This document shows, one piece after another, positions 50,509 to 58,930 of a stretch of 64,000 bases of DNA; position 1 is the stretch's first letter, and each line of letters begins with the position of its first letter. A model generated the notes under the pieces. The model made no database searches. It saw only the letters and a program-made list of their open reading frames with translations, and had not been told where the DNA came from. The position numbers were made by a program, and so were the translations under genes. Location of the stretch: NCBI RefSeq assembly GCF_026242195.1, contig NZ_RKLV01000009.1:1-64000 (forward strand), given 5' to 3'. The stretch comes from Halorutilus salinus (GTDB lineage Archaea > Halobacteriota > Halobacteria > Halobacteriales > Halorutilaceae).

Positions 50509-51303
50509 ATGAACCGCCGTCGGTTCGTCGCAGGTCTGTTCTCGGCGGGCGTAGGCGCATCCGTAGCCGGATGTCTCGGTTCGACCGGAGCGGACACGGG
50601 TTCGCCGAGACCCGTCGAAACTCTACCGCCGAGCGCCACGGCGGGCTTCGACTACGTGGACGCCGACGACGTACGCGCCCACGACGAACTCCGTATCCGT
50701 GACTACTCCGTACCCCGTTCAGTCGGCGGTATCCCCGGCGTCTCCCTCGATCAGGTGAACGGAGCCGTCGCCTTCGGTGAAAGGAACGCGACGGTGACAG
50801 CGGAGGGTGAGTTCAACGTCTCGGAAGCCTCGACGGCGCTCGGCTCCGAAGGCTTCACTGAGTCGGACGGGAGAGAAGGTTACAGGCTGTTCGAGCGATA
50901 CGACGGTGCGGTTGCCCTTGACGGTGAAACGTGTATACGTTCCGCGCTCGGTCCCGACGCAGTCCGTCGAACCGTCGACGCCTCCGCGGACACCGGTGTT
51001 AAGGCGACCGACACCGACGACGGCTTCGCCTCCCTCGTCGACGCGCTCGGCAACGGTACGTTCGTGACCGGCAGGGCGGTCTACGACGATCCGGTGGTCG
51101 CACGAGGTAAACGCGTGGGTACCGAAGCCGGGGGTTCGACAGCCGAGGTTACGGTCGTCCGCGTCTTCCGAACCGAAGCCGAGGCGACGAACCGAACCGC
51201 GACGGTAAACGCGACGGCGGATGGCGGTATCCGGGGGCGGGTCGCCGAATCCGACGGCAGGGTCGTACGCGTTACCGGTGAGGCTGACGTCGACCGTCTT
51301 TAG
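50509..51303 (+). CDS. Predicted Tat-exported lipoprotein, function unknown
   Basis: 264 residues from ATG 50509. N-terminus MNRRRFVAGLFSAGVGASVAGC has a Tat-type RRRF motif and a lipobox ending in Cys22, so the protein is probably folded before export and lipid-anchored outside. The mature part is Asp/Thr/Ala-rich, beta-strand patterned, with a few N-x-T sequons. A small conserved-looking segment is VALDGETCIRSALGPDAVRR. No family recognised. It follows the R2-like oxidase gene by 42 bases. Confidence 0.75.
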   Translation: MNRRRFVAGLFSAGVGASVAGCLGSTGADTGSPRPVETLPPSATAGFDYVDADDVRAHDELRIRDYSVPRSVGGIPGVSLDQVNGAVAFGERNATVTAEGEFNVSEASTALGSEGFTESDGREGYRLFERYDGAVALDGETCIRSALGPDAVRRTVDASADTGVKATDTDDGFASLVDALGNGTFVTGRAVYDDPVVARGKRVGTEAGGSTAEVTVVRVFRTEAEATNRTATVNATADGGIRGRVAESDGRVVRVTGEADVDRL

Positions 51304-51313
51304 TCGATCGCGT

Positions 51314-51508
51314 TTACTCGACAGCCTTCTGGAGCTGTTCCTCCGTCATCGAGAGCGCGGACTCGCTGTCGTCGCGCGGCGCGTCGCATTCGGAGCATCT
51401 CTCTATCTCACCGTCCCTGTACCATTCGGGCGGCACGACGAAGCACCCGGTACAGATGTTCTCGCTACGTCTTACCGGCAGTTCGTCGAGCATCTCGCGT
51501 TTGTCCAT
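51314..51508 (-). CDS. Small zinc-ribbon protein
   Basis: 64 residues from ATG 51508 (MDKREMLDEL); an in-frame start at 51556 would overlap the tRNA-Leu promoter. Two CxxC knuckles (CTGC and CSEC, 20 or so residues apart) form a zinc ribbon with WYRDGEIERC between them. Many such short haloarchaeal proteins exist; the function is unknown. Convergent with the lipoprotein gene. Confidence 0.7.
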   Translation of the reverse strand: MDKREMLDELPVRRSENICTGCFVVPPEWYRDGEIERCSECDAPRDDSESALSMTEEQLQKAVE

Positions 51509-51558
51509 GATCGCCGTACGTACGGAGAGGTTAAAAGACCGCCGCCTACTATCCATAA

Positions 51559-51567
51559 CCGTTAAGC
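51559..51567 (+). promoter_or_regulatory. TATA-like box for tRNA-Leu
   Basis: CCGTTAAGC centred 30 nt before the tRNA 5' end at 51593. Confidence 0.4.
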
Positions 51568-51592
51568 GCCGACACCGCGACGTTCCGAACGC

Positions 51593-51677
51593 GCGTGGGT
51601 AGCCAAGCTAGGCCAACGGCGCAGCGCTTAGGACGCTGTCCCGTAGGGGTCCGCCGGTTCAAATCCGGTCCCACGCA
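51593..51677 (+). tRNA. tRNA-Leu (TAG)
   Basis: 85 nt, class II tRNA with a long variable arm. The acceptor stem GCGTGGG (51593-51599) pairs with CCCACGC (51670-51676), discriminator A. Anticodon stem CAGCG/CGCTG with loop CTTAGGA gives anticodon TAG. T arm CCGG-TTCAAAT-CCGG. CCA not encoded. No intron. A 20-bp copy of its 3' end lies about 106 bases downstream. Confidence 0.97.
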
Positions 51678-51782
51678 GTCTTTTCGAGTGAGGTACGAGA
51701 GAGAAAACGACAAGTAGGAGCGGATTTGAACTCGTGAGTGGAGCGTCAGCGGAACGACCAAAGTTCAAATCCGGTCCTACGC
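51657..51782 (+). repeat. Direct repeat of the tRNA-Leu 3' end (att-like)
   Basis: 51657-51676 (T loop to acceptor end) and 51763-51782 match at 19 of 20 bases. Tyrosine integrases often use tRNA 3' ends as attachment sites and leave such copies at both ends of an element. Only about 86 bases lie between the copies, so any element is gone or was never there. Confidence 0.75.
51714..51780. repeat. 19-bp inverted repeat built from tRNA-Leu sequence
   Basis: Left arm 51714-51732 and right arm 51762-51780 are reverse complements at 18 of 19 bases with a 29-base spacer. The right arm is the second copy of the tRNA-Leu 3' end. As RNA it would form a long hairpin; as DNA it would place two integrase-arm-like sites head to head. 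The remaining 51678-51852 interval shows no gene. Confidence 0.75.
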
Positions 51783-51852
51783 TGTAACCGGCTTCCGCGG
51801 GTGACGGTAGATCCGTCTGTAGGCTTTAGTTGACGCGCCCGTTACAGACGGT

Positions 51853-52101
51853 ATGGACAGGAGGGGCATATACGACTACATGCCGTGGTACGCTTGGTGC
51901 GTCTGCGTGTCGCTGGCGGCGGTAGCCGCGGTCGGTCTGTTCGCCGGTCTTCCGTTGGGAAGGCAACTCGGTCTTTCGGTAAGGGAAGCCGTGTTAGCCA
52001 CGGCGTTCGTAGAAGCCGTCGCCGCCGTCGGGATAGGCGGAACCGTTGTCTACTACCACGATCCGGACGAGGAACCCGATGAGTGGAGGTACTACCCTTA
52101 G
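51853..52101 (+). CDS. Hypothetical small membrane protein, two helices
   Basis: 82 residues with helices at about 12-32 and 42-66 and an acidic C-terminus (HDPDEEPDEWRYYP) likely in the cytosol. The only Cys residues (positions 16 and 18) lie in the first helix. An AT-rich CTTTAGTTGA near 51824-51833 could be a promoter. No family recognised. Convergent 4-base overlap with the next gene. Confidence 0.65.
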   Translation: MDRRGIYDYMPWYAWCVCVSLAAVAAVGLFAGLPLGRQLGLSVREAVLATAFVEAVAAVGIGGTVVYYHDPDEEPDEWRYYP

Positions 52102-52412
52102 AGGAATCCCCTGTCGTCGTCACCCCGGACGGAGCCCTCGCCCGGAAGATCCTCCGTCTCCCTCCCCGCGAGGTACTCGTTGTATGCCACGTCGTACTTC
52201 TGGCGCAGATGTGCGTCGAGAACCTGGTTTCCGAGAAGAACGCGCAGGTACTCGTGGACGGCACGGCGCATGACCTCGTCGGCGTCGGTTCCGAGTACGG
52301 CGGCGAGCAGGGCGAGTTCATCGCGTGACTGACCGTCGAGAGGGACGTGTACATCGTCGCCGAGCGCGCGTCTGTTACGTTCTAACTGACCGTCGAGTTC
52401 GTCAAGTCCCAT
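52098..52412 (-). CDS. Hypothetical protein, possible ribbon-helix-helix type
   Basis: 104 residues. HVPLDGQSRDELALLAAVLGTDADEVMRRAVHEYLRVLLG resembles a short strand followed by two helices, the ribbon-helix-helix layout of small DNA-binding proteins, but no residues are diagnostic. The C-terminus is acidic and probably disordered. No operon partner of known function. Confidence 0.6.
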   Translation of the reverse strand: MGLDELDGQLERNRRALGDDVHVPLDGQSRDELALLAAVLGTDADEVMRRAVHEYLRVLLGNQVLDAHLRQKYDVAYNEYLAGRETEDLPGEGSVRGDDDRGFL

Positions 52413-52448
52413 GTTGGGATGTTGTCGTCCCGACCCAAGACGTTTTCG

Positions 52449-52889
52449 TCAGAACTCCGTCTCATCGATACGTGTCGCCGTCACGAAGTCGGTGTCACCG
52501 AGGTCGTACTCCGCGGGTTCGTTGCGCGAGTAAAGCGGATCGAGGGGTTCGCCGTCACGCACACCGCGGACGAGGTAGAACTCATCCGTCTCCGAAACAT
52601 CGACGCGGTCGCCGTAGACGCGTTCGGCGAGACGCCGTGACAGCCATTCATTCTCGCTTACCGACGGTTCAAGAACCTCCGCGGTGCGTGCGTAACGCGT
52701 CAGGTACCAGTCGAGGTCGTTGAGTAGTGCGAGAGCACCGCCGAGCGTCGCAGTCTCGACAGCAACGGCGTTGTCGATACGCGTGTCGAGGAGGTCGTAG
52801 GTTGCGAGAGCCTCACGCGACGTCTCGCTGGCGATGAGTTCGCCCCTGATGTCGTAGCCGTCCTTTCCGAGTACACGGACACGTGTCAC
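52449..52889 (-). CDS. DUF5804 family protein
   Basis: 146 residues. RGELIASETSREALATYDLLD, GGALALLNDLDWYLTRY, ENEWLSRRLAERVY and FYLVRGVRDGEPLDPLYSRNEP follow the DUF5804 pattern as I recall it, a haloarchaea-restricted family of unknown function. The start overlaps no other gene. It lies downstream of, and in the same direction as, the ABC exporter operon. Confidence 0.82.
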   Translation of the reverse strand: MTRVRVLGKDGYDIRGELIASETSREALATYDLLDTRIDNAVAVETATLGGALALLNDLDWYLTRYARTAEVLEPSVSENEWLSRRLAERVYGDRVDVSETDEFYLVRGVRDGEPLDPLYSRNEPAEYDLGDTDFVTATRIDETEF

Positions 52890-52910
52890 GGAGGGGATAC
52901 GCGGACGACA

Positions 52911-53936
52911 CTAACTAAGCTTTCGTCCCGCGACCTTGCGCGCGACGGCGTAACCGACCGCTCCGAGTACGACGTATACGGCTACGTGCCCGTACGTCGC
53001 CCATGTCGCGCTCCCTACAGCGAGCTTTGCGACGGTGTTCGCAGACGGTTCGGGGAGCGCGAACGTCATAACGAAGAAAGCCATGACGCCGACAGAGTAG
53101 ACGAACTGCGCCTGTTTCCTCTCTTGGAACGAAAGGGCGACCGAAGCACCGAAGCCGACAGCCACCGCCGTTACACCCGCGACGAGTGCGATGAGACCGA
53201 CGGGTGACGCAACCACAACGCCGTTGAGGCTCAGGAGGGCGAGCCAGAGAGCCGCCTGCGCGGGGGCTATGACGACCGCCGTCGCCGTCTTACCGTCGAA
53301 GACCGCGGCGTCGGAGAGGGGTGAGACACGCAGAAGGTCGAGCGTCCCGCGTTCGAACTCCTCCGTAACCGAATCGGCGGCTATGCTTCCGCTGATGAAG
53401 ACGGGGAGGAACATGAGCAGGGGGACGAGTACGGCGTACGTGAAGCCGTGGTACGGCGACGCTTCTCCTTCAGGAACTTCGACCGTCTCGACACCGAGTG
53501 AGGCGGCGCGTCTCTCGCGCTCCGTGTCCTCGTACCTCTCCAGAAGGTCGCGCGCCGACGAGACGACGAGCGTCGTACGGAGGTCGCTACGTGGCGCTAT
53601 AACCGTGACCTCGACGTCGCCTCCGCCACCCGGACGTTCGACAAAAAGGACGGCGTCGGCGTCGCCCCTTTCGAAGAAATCGACCGCCTCGGCGCGCGTC
53701 GCGTGTCTCGTCGCCGTCCACGCGTCCTCGTCCTCTACTATATCGACGATCTCGTCGGTGTCGCCTGCCACGGCGAACTCGACCGAACCCGAACCCGGGT
53801 CGTAGAGTGAGACGAGACCGACGACGAGGAACGAGGAGAAAGCCGCTATGAAAAGCTGTATCGCAAGCGCGAGAACCACGGTCTTCTCCGAACGGAGAGA
53901 CGCGAGTTCGCGCCGTGCGAGACGTAGTCTACGCAA
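52911..53936 (-). CDS. ABC-2-type transporter permease
   Basis: 341 residues. An N-terminal helix (about 20-44) is followed by an extracellular domain of about 120 residues (VAGDTDEIVDIVED..VTVIAPRSD) and then six hydrophobic helices from about 165, the second with FVSGSIAADSVTEEFERGTLDLLRVSPLS, a typical ABC-2 coupling segment. Third gene of the ATPase-permease/PrsW-permease operon; overlaps the fused gene by 8 bases. Probable exporter related to NatAB-type systems; substrate unknown. Confidence 0.88.
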   Translation of the reverse strand: MRRLRLARRELASLRSEKTVVLALAIQLFIAAFSSFLVVGLVSLYDPGSGSVEFAVAGDTDEIVDIVEDEDAWTATRHATRAEAVDFFERGDADAVLFVERPGGGGDVEVTVIAPRSDLRTTLVVSSARDLLERYEDTERERRAASLGVETVEVPEGEASPYHGFTYAVLVPLLMFLPVFISGSIAADSVTEEFERGTLDLLRVSPLSDAAVFDGKTATAVVIAPAQAALWLALLSLNGVVVASPVGLIALVAGVTAVAVGFGASVALSFQERKQAQFVYSVGVMAFFVMTFALPEPSANTVAKLAVGSATWATYGHVAVYVVLGAVGYAVARKVAGRKLS

Positions 53937-55674
53937 CGAGGCTCACCACCGCGAGGTTGTACGCGACGTGGACGGCGACGGCGGCGGACAGACCGACGCC
54001 GAACTCGCGTTTCCCGTAACTCGCCCCCACGGACGCGATACACGTTGTGACGGTATGGAGAACGAGAGGGGCGACGAGTAGGACGGCGAGTACGAGGGGT
54101 GACGCGTCCGAAGCTATACCAAGCGCCGCGCGTCCTACCTCCAGACGGTCGAGACCCACGACCTGCGCGAGATGTGCCGCCTTCTCGCCGACGAAGAAGC
54201 CGACGCCGCTGAGAGCACCGAGAACGACGGCGTTCGGCGTCGTGCGTTCGAAGACGGAGGAGACGAAGCCCGCGTAGACCGCCATGCTCTTGGCTGTCTC
54301 CTCGACCACGGCGGCGACGACGAGGAGAAGAGGAACCGAGATACCGACGGGTAATGCGAAGACGACGGCGACCACGAGTAGCTGTGCGACGAAGACGAAC
54401 GGGATCAGAAGGACGCTGACCTTGGCGACGCTTGCACGCCGGTGGAGCCACGATACGAGGGCGTCGAGAGCCTTGAGACGTACAGGGCGTTGTGTGAACA
54501 TATCCTCCTCGCGGTAGACGCCCGCACCGAGTGAGAAAAGAACTGCCGACGAGAAGACGAGGGGTGCGCCGGAGAATAGGTACCACGACACAGGCGCGGT
54601 CGCGCCCTGAAGATCACGTACGACGATGCTCAGGGGCGATATGGCGGCGATAGGATCGACGTCGGTGAACACCGCGGGGACGAAGACGTACGAGGTTACT
54701 GAGACGCTGACGAAGACGGTAACGAAGGTGAGTTCCTTGTACGACCGCGCGAACATAGAACCTACGAAGGTTAGCGCGAGGAAGACGAACGCGACGGGTG
54801 CGACGGCGACGACAGACGCCACACCTCCGCTCACGGCGACGGCTACGACCGCGACGGTACCGAGGGCTATGGCGAAGTAGGGGACTGTCTTCCCGGCAAC
54901 TATCTCGTACCGCGAAACCGGCGAGGCGAGCGTCAGGACGCCGCGTCTGTCGATACGTTCGTTCATGATACTCGTCGAGTACGCCTGTATGACGAAGTTC
55001 AGGGGTACGAGGAAGGCGAACGCAAGAACCAGAGAGCTAAACGGAAACGGGGGTGTTATACCGCCGGGTGTTCCGGCGCGTCCGCCCTGACCGAGGACTC
55101 CGTCGAGACCGCCGGACGGGAACGAAAAACCGTCTTCTTCGCCCGAAGCTTCTACGTCGGTACCGCCGTCGGTACCCCCCTCCGTCCCGTCTCCACCGGA
55201 CGAACCGCCTGAGACAGATTCCGACGCGTCGTCCGCACTCACCGCCGTACCGCGGTCGACGTACCTGAGATCGACAGAGACGGGGTACGCCGTGTCGTAT
55301 CCGTCGAGGAGATCGGCGTTGTAAGCGCGAACCGCGTCACGTAGCTCAGAGACGGCGGCACGTCCTTTGCCCGTGTCGGCGGCTCTTACACCGTCGGTTA
55401 CGAGTACGTCGAGACGCCCCGACGAGAAAGCTTCCTCAGACGGCTCGACGGCGCGTAACGTCTCGCTCCTCTCGACAGCGTCGTGGTAACCGCTTTCCTC
55501 GTCGACGCCTACGACGTACAGACTGTCATACAGACCGCCGTCGACCGCGAACGGCGCGACACCGGCGACGAGGAGAAGAGCAACGAGTGCGTACGCGAGG
55601 CTTCTACGGTCGAGACCCCCGGCGCTCCGCGACACCTCCCACCGTGCGATACGGAGAACCTTCCGCGGTCTCAC
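53929..55674 (-). CDS. ABC-2 permease fused to a PrsW-type intramembrane protease
   Basis: 581 residues. Residues 1-395 form an ABC-2 permease: first helix about 26-44, an extracellular part with a disordered Gly/Ser/Asp/Glu stretch (about 150-205), then helices with ASPVSRYEIVAGK as coupling segment. Residues about 410-581 carry the four PrsW motifs: EETAK (458-462), FFVGE (493-497), H540-x7-G (HTVTTCIASVG) and HVAYN (569-573), so the protease looks intact. PrsW cleaves anti-sigma factors in Bacillus. The fusion suggests coupling of export to membrane proteolysis. 4-base overlap with the ATPase gene. Confidence 0.88.
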   Translation of the reverse strand: MRPRKVLRIARWEVSRSAGGLDRRSLAYALVALLLVAGVAPFAVDGGLYDSLYVVGVDEESGYHDAVERSETLRAVEPSEEAFSSGRLDVLVTDGVRAADTGKGRAAVSELRDAVRAYNADLLDGYDTAYPVSVDLRYVDRGTAVSADDASESVSGGSSGGDGTEGGTDGGTDVEASGEEDGFSFPSGGLDGVLGQGGRAGTPGGITPPFPFSSLVLAFAFLVPLNFVIQAYSTSIMNERIDRRGVLTLASPVSRYEIVAGKTVPYFAIALGTVAVVAVAVSGGVASVVAVAPVAFVFLALTFVGSMFARSYKELTFVTVFVSVSVTSYVFVPAVFTDVDPIAAISPLSIVVRDLQGATAPVSWYLFSGAPLVFSSAVLFSLGAGVYREEDMFTQRPVRLKALDALVSWLHRRASVAKVSVLLIPFVFVAQLLVVAVVFALPVGISVPLLLVVAAVVEETAKSMAVYAGFVSSVFERTTPNAVVLGALSGVGFFVGEKAAHLAQVVGLDRLEVGRAALGIASDASPLVLAVLLVAPLVLHTVTTCIASVGASYGKREFGVGLSAAVAVHVAYNLAVVSLVA

Positions 55675-56537
55675 GTAGCCTCCGCAACATCGAGGAAGAT
55701 GTCTTCGAGGCTCGGTTCGCGCGTCCGTATGTCGACGACCTCTCCGCCGTTCTCACGCGCCTCCTCACGGACGCGTTCGACACCGTCCATATCCTCGACG
55801 GTGGTACGGTAACCCCCGCCCTCCTCGGTCGCTCCTTCGACCTCGACGGTCGTCTCTACGGTGTACTCGACCCCTCCGTGTTCGTCACGTATCTCCTCAA
55901 GGGTACCGCGTGCAACGATGTCCCCCTCGTTCATAATCACGACGCGGTCGCAGACGCGTTCGACATGGTAGAGGTTGTGTGCGCTGAAGACGACCGTCTT
56001 TCCCTCGTCGGCAAGTTCACGCACGAACTCAACGACGTAGTTCGTCGTCAGAGGGTCAAGACCGCTCGCGGGTTCGTCGTAGACCAGAACGTCGGGGTCG
56101 TTTACGAGCGACCGCGCGACCGCAACCTTACGTTTCATGCCTTTCGACATGTCGCCCGTCCGTGTCTCGCGTCTGTCGAGTTCGAGCCTGTCGAGGGTGT
56201 CGTGTATACGTTCGTCGGCGACACCGCGCGGAACGTCGTAAAGGTCGGCGAAGAAACGGAGGTACGAGAGCGCCGTCATCTCCTCGTACAGCGGCGACTC
56301 CTCAGGAAGGTAGCCGAGCGACCTGCGCGTCTCCGCCTCGGTAGGATCACCGCCCGCGACACGTACCTCGCCCTCGGTGGGTTCGACGAGTCCCGCAACC
56401 GTCTTGAGCGTCGTCGTCTTACCCGCACCGTTGGGACCTACGACGCCGAAAACCTCGCCGGGTTCGACCTCGAACGTGGAGCCTGAGACGGCGACGTGTC
56501 CCGCGTACTCCTTCCGCAGGTCTCGAACCTCTATCAT
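55671..56537 (-). CDS. ABC transporter ATP-binding protein
   Basis: 288 residues. Walker A GPNGAGKTTT (34-43), Q-loop GYLPEESPLY, signature-like DMSKGMKRKVAVARSL, Walker B DVLVYDEPASGLDP and H-loop FSAHNLYHVERV. The C-terminal extension after residue 210 (EEIRDEHGGVEYTVETTVEVEG) is common in exporters with ABC-2 permeases. First gene of the three-gene exporter operon; its stop overlaps the fused permease gene. Confidence 0.94.
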   Translation of the reverse strand: MIEVRDLRKEYAGHVAVSGSTFEVEPGEVFGVVGPNGAGKTTTLKTVAGLVEPTEGEVRVAGGDPTEAETRRSLGYLPEESPLYEEMTALSYLRFFADLYDVPRGVADERIHDTLDRLELDRRETRTGDMSKGMKRKVAVARSLVNDPDVLVYDEPASGLDPLTTNYVVEFVRELADEGKTVVFSAHNLYHVERVCDRVVIMNEGDIVARGTLEEIRDEHGGVEYTVETTVEVEGATEEGGGYRTTVEDMDGVERVREEARENGGEVVDIRTREPSLEDIFLDVAEAT

Positions 56538-56639
56538 CGCCCGTGTTACGTCGTCGTCTCACTTTACGGTGATGGATAGAGTAAAACGGCTGTTTCAGCC
56601 TACGTAAGGTCTATCAAAAAGCCGAACGAAACTGAGTCT

Positions 56640-57872
56640 ATGAGACGCAGACAGTTCGTTTCCGCCCTGTCGGTCGCCGGGGCGACGGGCGTTACGGGAT
56701 GTATAGGAAACGGTGAGGGTAACGAGACCGACGGTAACCGAACCGACGGAAACACGACCGACGGCGACGGCGCAGACGGTGCGACCGTTACCGGTACCTC
56801 GTTCTCAACCTCGCCTGTACGCGGCGGCGATATAGGCGAATCCGCCTCGTACTCGTTCGAAGACGGAAGCCTGAACGTCACGGGCGTAATCGTGGGTTCG
56901 GACGCGTGCAAGGTCGCAGAACTCGGATCCGCGGTGTACGACGAGGAACGCGGCGCTATCGTCGTCAGCGTCACCACGGTCAACGCCGACGACGCTAACA
57001 GAAGGATGTGCGCGCAGGTTCTGACGCCGATACGTTACGAGGCGACCGTCGGCTTCGACGGCGGACAGCCCGAAGTCGTCGTTACGCACGACGGCGAGGA
57101 GGTCGGTGCTACCGAAGGGGTCGGAGGCGACAGGAGCGAGACGAACACGACGGTCACAGACTCGGAGTTCGAGGTGACGGCTTCGGGATGCGGCGAGGAG
57201 GTCGACGAAGCCGAGTACACCGCGACACAGGGTATGTCGGAGGGGGACGAAAGCATCGGCATAGTCGAAGGCACGCTGTCGGGTCCCGACTCGTGTACGA
57301 CCGCCGAACTCGGATACACGAGCTACGACGCCGAAGGCGACACGCTCGTCGCCGACGTACGTACGGCGCGTACCGACGACGACGCTTGTCAGGACTGTAT
57401 CACGGAGGTCGGGTACAGGCTCGAAGCGACGTTCGAGAACGGCGTCGCGGGTTCGGCGTCCGTCTCGCACGACGGCGTCGTGGTCGACGGTATCGGCGAC
57501 GGTATCGAGACGGCGGGGTTCACCGTCGAAGGACGCGAGAACGCATCGGGCGACGAAGGAGCCGCCGACATCGGGTTCGACGAAGACGAAGGACGTATCG
57601 TCGTCTCAGGTACGGTGGTAGGAAAAAACGGATGCGCAACCGCGCGTCTCTCCGAGGCGAACGTCGAGGACGGCACGCTGAACGTCGGTGTAGGGACGGT
57701 CAGCGACGGAACCGAGGTATGTACGCAGGCGCTCGTGGCGATCGGGTACGAGGCGACGTTCAGCTTCGACGGCGAGATACCCGACGAGGTCTCTGTTTCG
57801 CACGACGGAACGGGTGTGATGAGCGGTGCGTACGCCTCCGAGAGCACCTCGGCGTCGAACGTATCCGAGTAG
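56640..57872 (+). CDS. Predicted Tat lipoprotein with three internal repeats
   Basis: 410 residues. MRRRQFVSALSVAGATGVTGC has a Tat-like RRRQF motif and lipobox with Cys21, then a Thr/Asn/Asp/Gly linker. Three similar domains follow at about 71-155, 205-283 and 317-395, each with the outline DG-x-L-x-V-x-G-x-V-x-G-x-D-x-C, a later Cys and a closing EATFxFDG..V.VSHDG. The paired Cys (90/124, 219/250 or 253, 332/361) may form disulfides outside the cell. I do not recognise the fold. Convergent with the aminopeptidase gene, one base apart. Confidence 0.78.
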   Translation: MRRRQFVSALSVAGATGVTGCIGNGEGNETDGNRTDGNTTDGDGADGATVTGTSFSTSPVRGGDIGESASYSFEDGSLNVTGVIVGSDACKVAELGSAVYDEERGAIVVSVTTVNADDANRRMCAQVLTPIRYEATVGFDGGQPEVVVTHDGEEVGATEGVGGDRSETNTTVTDSEFEVTASGCGEEVDEAEYTATQGMSEGDESIGIVEGTLSGPDSCTTAELGYTSYDAEGDTLVADVRTARTDDDACQDCITEVGYRLEATFENGVAGSASVSHDGVVVDGIGDGIETAGFTVEGRENASGDEGAADIGFDEDEGRIVVSGTVVGKNGCATARLSEANVEDGTLNVGVGTVSDGTEVCTQALVAIGYEATFSFDGEIPDEVSVSHDGTGVMSGAYASESTSASNVSE

Positions 57873-57873
57873 C

Positions 57874-58788
57874 TCAGCCGTCGAGTTCGACGCGTTCGCC
57901 GTCGGCGTACAGACGCGGTTGGGTGACGACACCGTCGACGTGTAGGTCGCATTCGACATCTCCGCCGAAGCCCGACGAGTCACCGACCGCGACGTGCACG
58001 GTACCACGTACCTTCTCGTCCTGAAGAACGTTGCCTATGAGCGTCGCCGTCGGGTTTACGCCCACACCGAGTTCTGCGAGGTTGCGCCCGCAGTCGCCGA
58101 CGTCGTCCATCCTCTCACGGAGACCATCATGGGAAACGGAGGTTGCGCGTCCGTCTTCGAACTCGACGCGGACGGCTTCGTCGAGAACCCCGAAGCCCGC
58201 AAGCGAACCGTCGATTACGAGCGTACCGTCGCCCGTCTCAGGCGCGACGTAGACCTCACCCGCGGGCAGGTTGGTGACGCATCCGTCTTCGTGGCAGATA
58301 CCGTCGTCCGGGTGCCAGTCCCTCGCGCCGATACGGAGCGTCAGGTCGGTGCCTGCATCGGTCTCTATACGCACCTCGTCCGCACCGCCGAGTTCATCGA
58401 GGAGATCGGCGGCGTTGTCGGCAACCTCTCCGTAGTCGGCACGCATCGCACCCTCCATAACCTCGCGCGTTATACCCGGAAGCGTGGCGACACGCGCACC
58501 CGAACCGCACGCCTCCTGACGCGCCTCCGTGTGGGTCAGGCTCCGTGTCGTCGCCGCGAAGACGACGTCGCTCGAACGCATCGCCGACCCGACGGGCGCG
58601 GGCGGCTCCGCACCGTGGTTTTCGTCGACGGCTATCTCAACGTAGACTGTCTCAGAGCCGACACGACCAGCGGCGTCGTACAACGCCCGTCCTATCTCAC
58701 GTCTCTCCTCATCCGTGACTACGAGAACCGTCTCGTCCGCGGAGACGTTCATACAGTCCTCAACGGCGACACGTGCGCTTTCTTCCAT
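57874..58788 (-). CDS. M29-like leucyl aminopeptidase
   Basis: 304 residues, shorter than thermophilic M29 enzymes (about 400). TNLPAGEVYVAPE, DDVGDCGRNLAELGVGVNP (metal-ligand Glu), GTVHVAVGDSSGFGG and CDLHVDGVVTQP match the C-terminal metal site region of that family. It would remove N-terminal residues from peptides in the cytosol. A TATA-like element shared with tRNA-Thr lies 26 nt before its ATG. Confidence 0.85.
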   Translation of the reverse strand: MEESARVAVEDCMNVSADETVLVVTDEERREIGRALYDAAGRVGSETVYVEIAVDENHGAEPPAPVGSAMRSSDVVFAATTRSLTHTEARQEACGSGARVATLPGITREVMEGAMRADYGEVADNAADLLDELGGADEVRIETDAGTDLTLRIGARDWHPDDGICHEDGCVTNLPAGEVYVAPETGDGTLVIDGSLAGFGVLDEAVRVEFEDGRATSVSHDGLRERMDDVGDCGRNLAELGVGVNPTATLIGNVLQDEKVRGTVHVAVGDSSGFGGDVECDLHVDGVVTQPRLYADGERVELDG

Positions 58789-58808
58789 ACCCTATACTGT
58801 ACCGGAAC

Positions 58809-58818
58809 GGTTAAAAAT
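58809..58818. promoter_or_regulatory. Shared TATA-like element between aminopeptidase and tRNA-Thr
   Basis: GGTTAAAAAT. Its centre is about 30 nt before the tRNA-Thr 5' end and about 26 nt before the leftward ATG at 58788, so one AT tract may serve both directions. Confidence 0.5.
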
Positions 58819-58843
58819 CGTACGTGCCTACGACGGTACGCGC

Positions 58844-58916
58844 GCCGGCGTAGCTCAGCTGGGAGAGCGAGTCCTTCGTAAGGACTAGGTCGAGGGTTCA
58901 AATCCCTCCGCCGGCT
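58844..58916 (+). tRNA. tRNA-Thr (CGT)
   Basis: The acceptor GCCGGCG (58844-58850) pairs with CGCCGGC (58909-58915), discriminator T. Anticodon stem AGTCC/GGACT with loop TTCGTAA gives anticodon CGT. T arm GAGGG-TTCAAAT-CCCTC. CCA not encoded; no intron. Confidence 0.97.
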
Positions 58917-58930
58917 AATCTTTCTCGTCC

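Noticed and set aside
51714-51782. Second tRNA-Leu gene
   Set aside because: Only the 3' T-arm/acceptor half is present; no anticodon arm or 5' acceptor strand can be found.
55587-56486. 299-residue rightward open frame opposite the ABC ATPase gene
   Set aside because: The leftward frame has full ABC motifs; the rightward one has none and is Val/Arg-rich as expected of an antisense shadow.
57994-58881. 295-residue rightward open frame opposite the aminopeptidase gene
   Set aside because: It runs into the tRNA-Thr gene and has no family motifs; the leftward frame carries the M29-type motifs.
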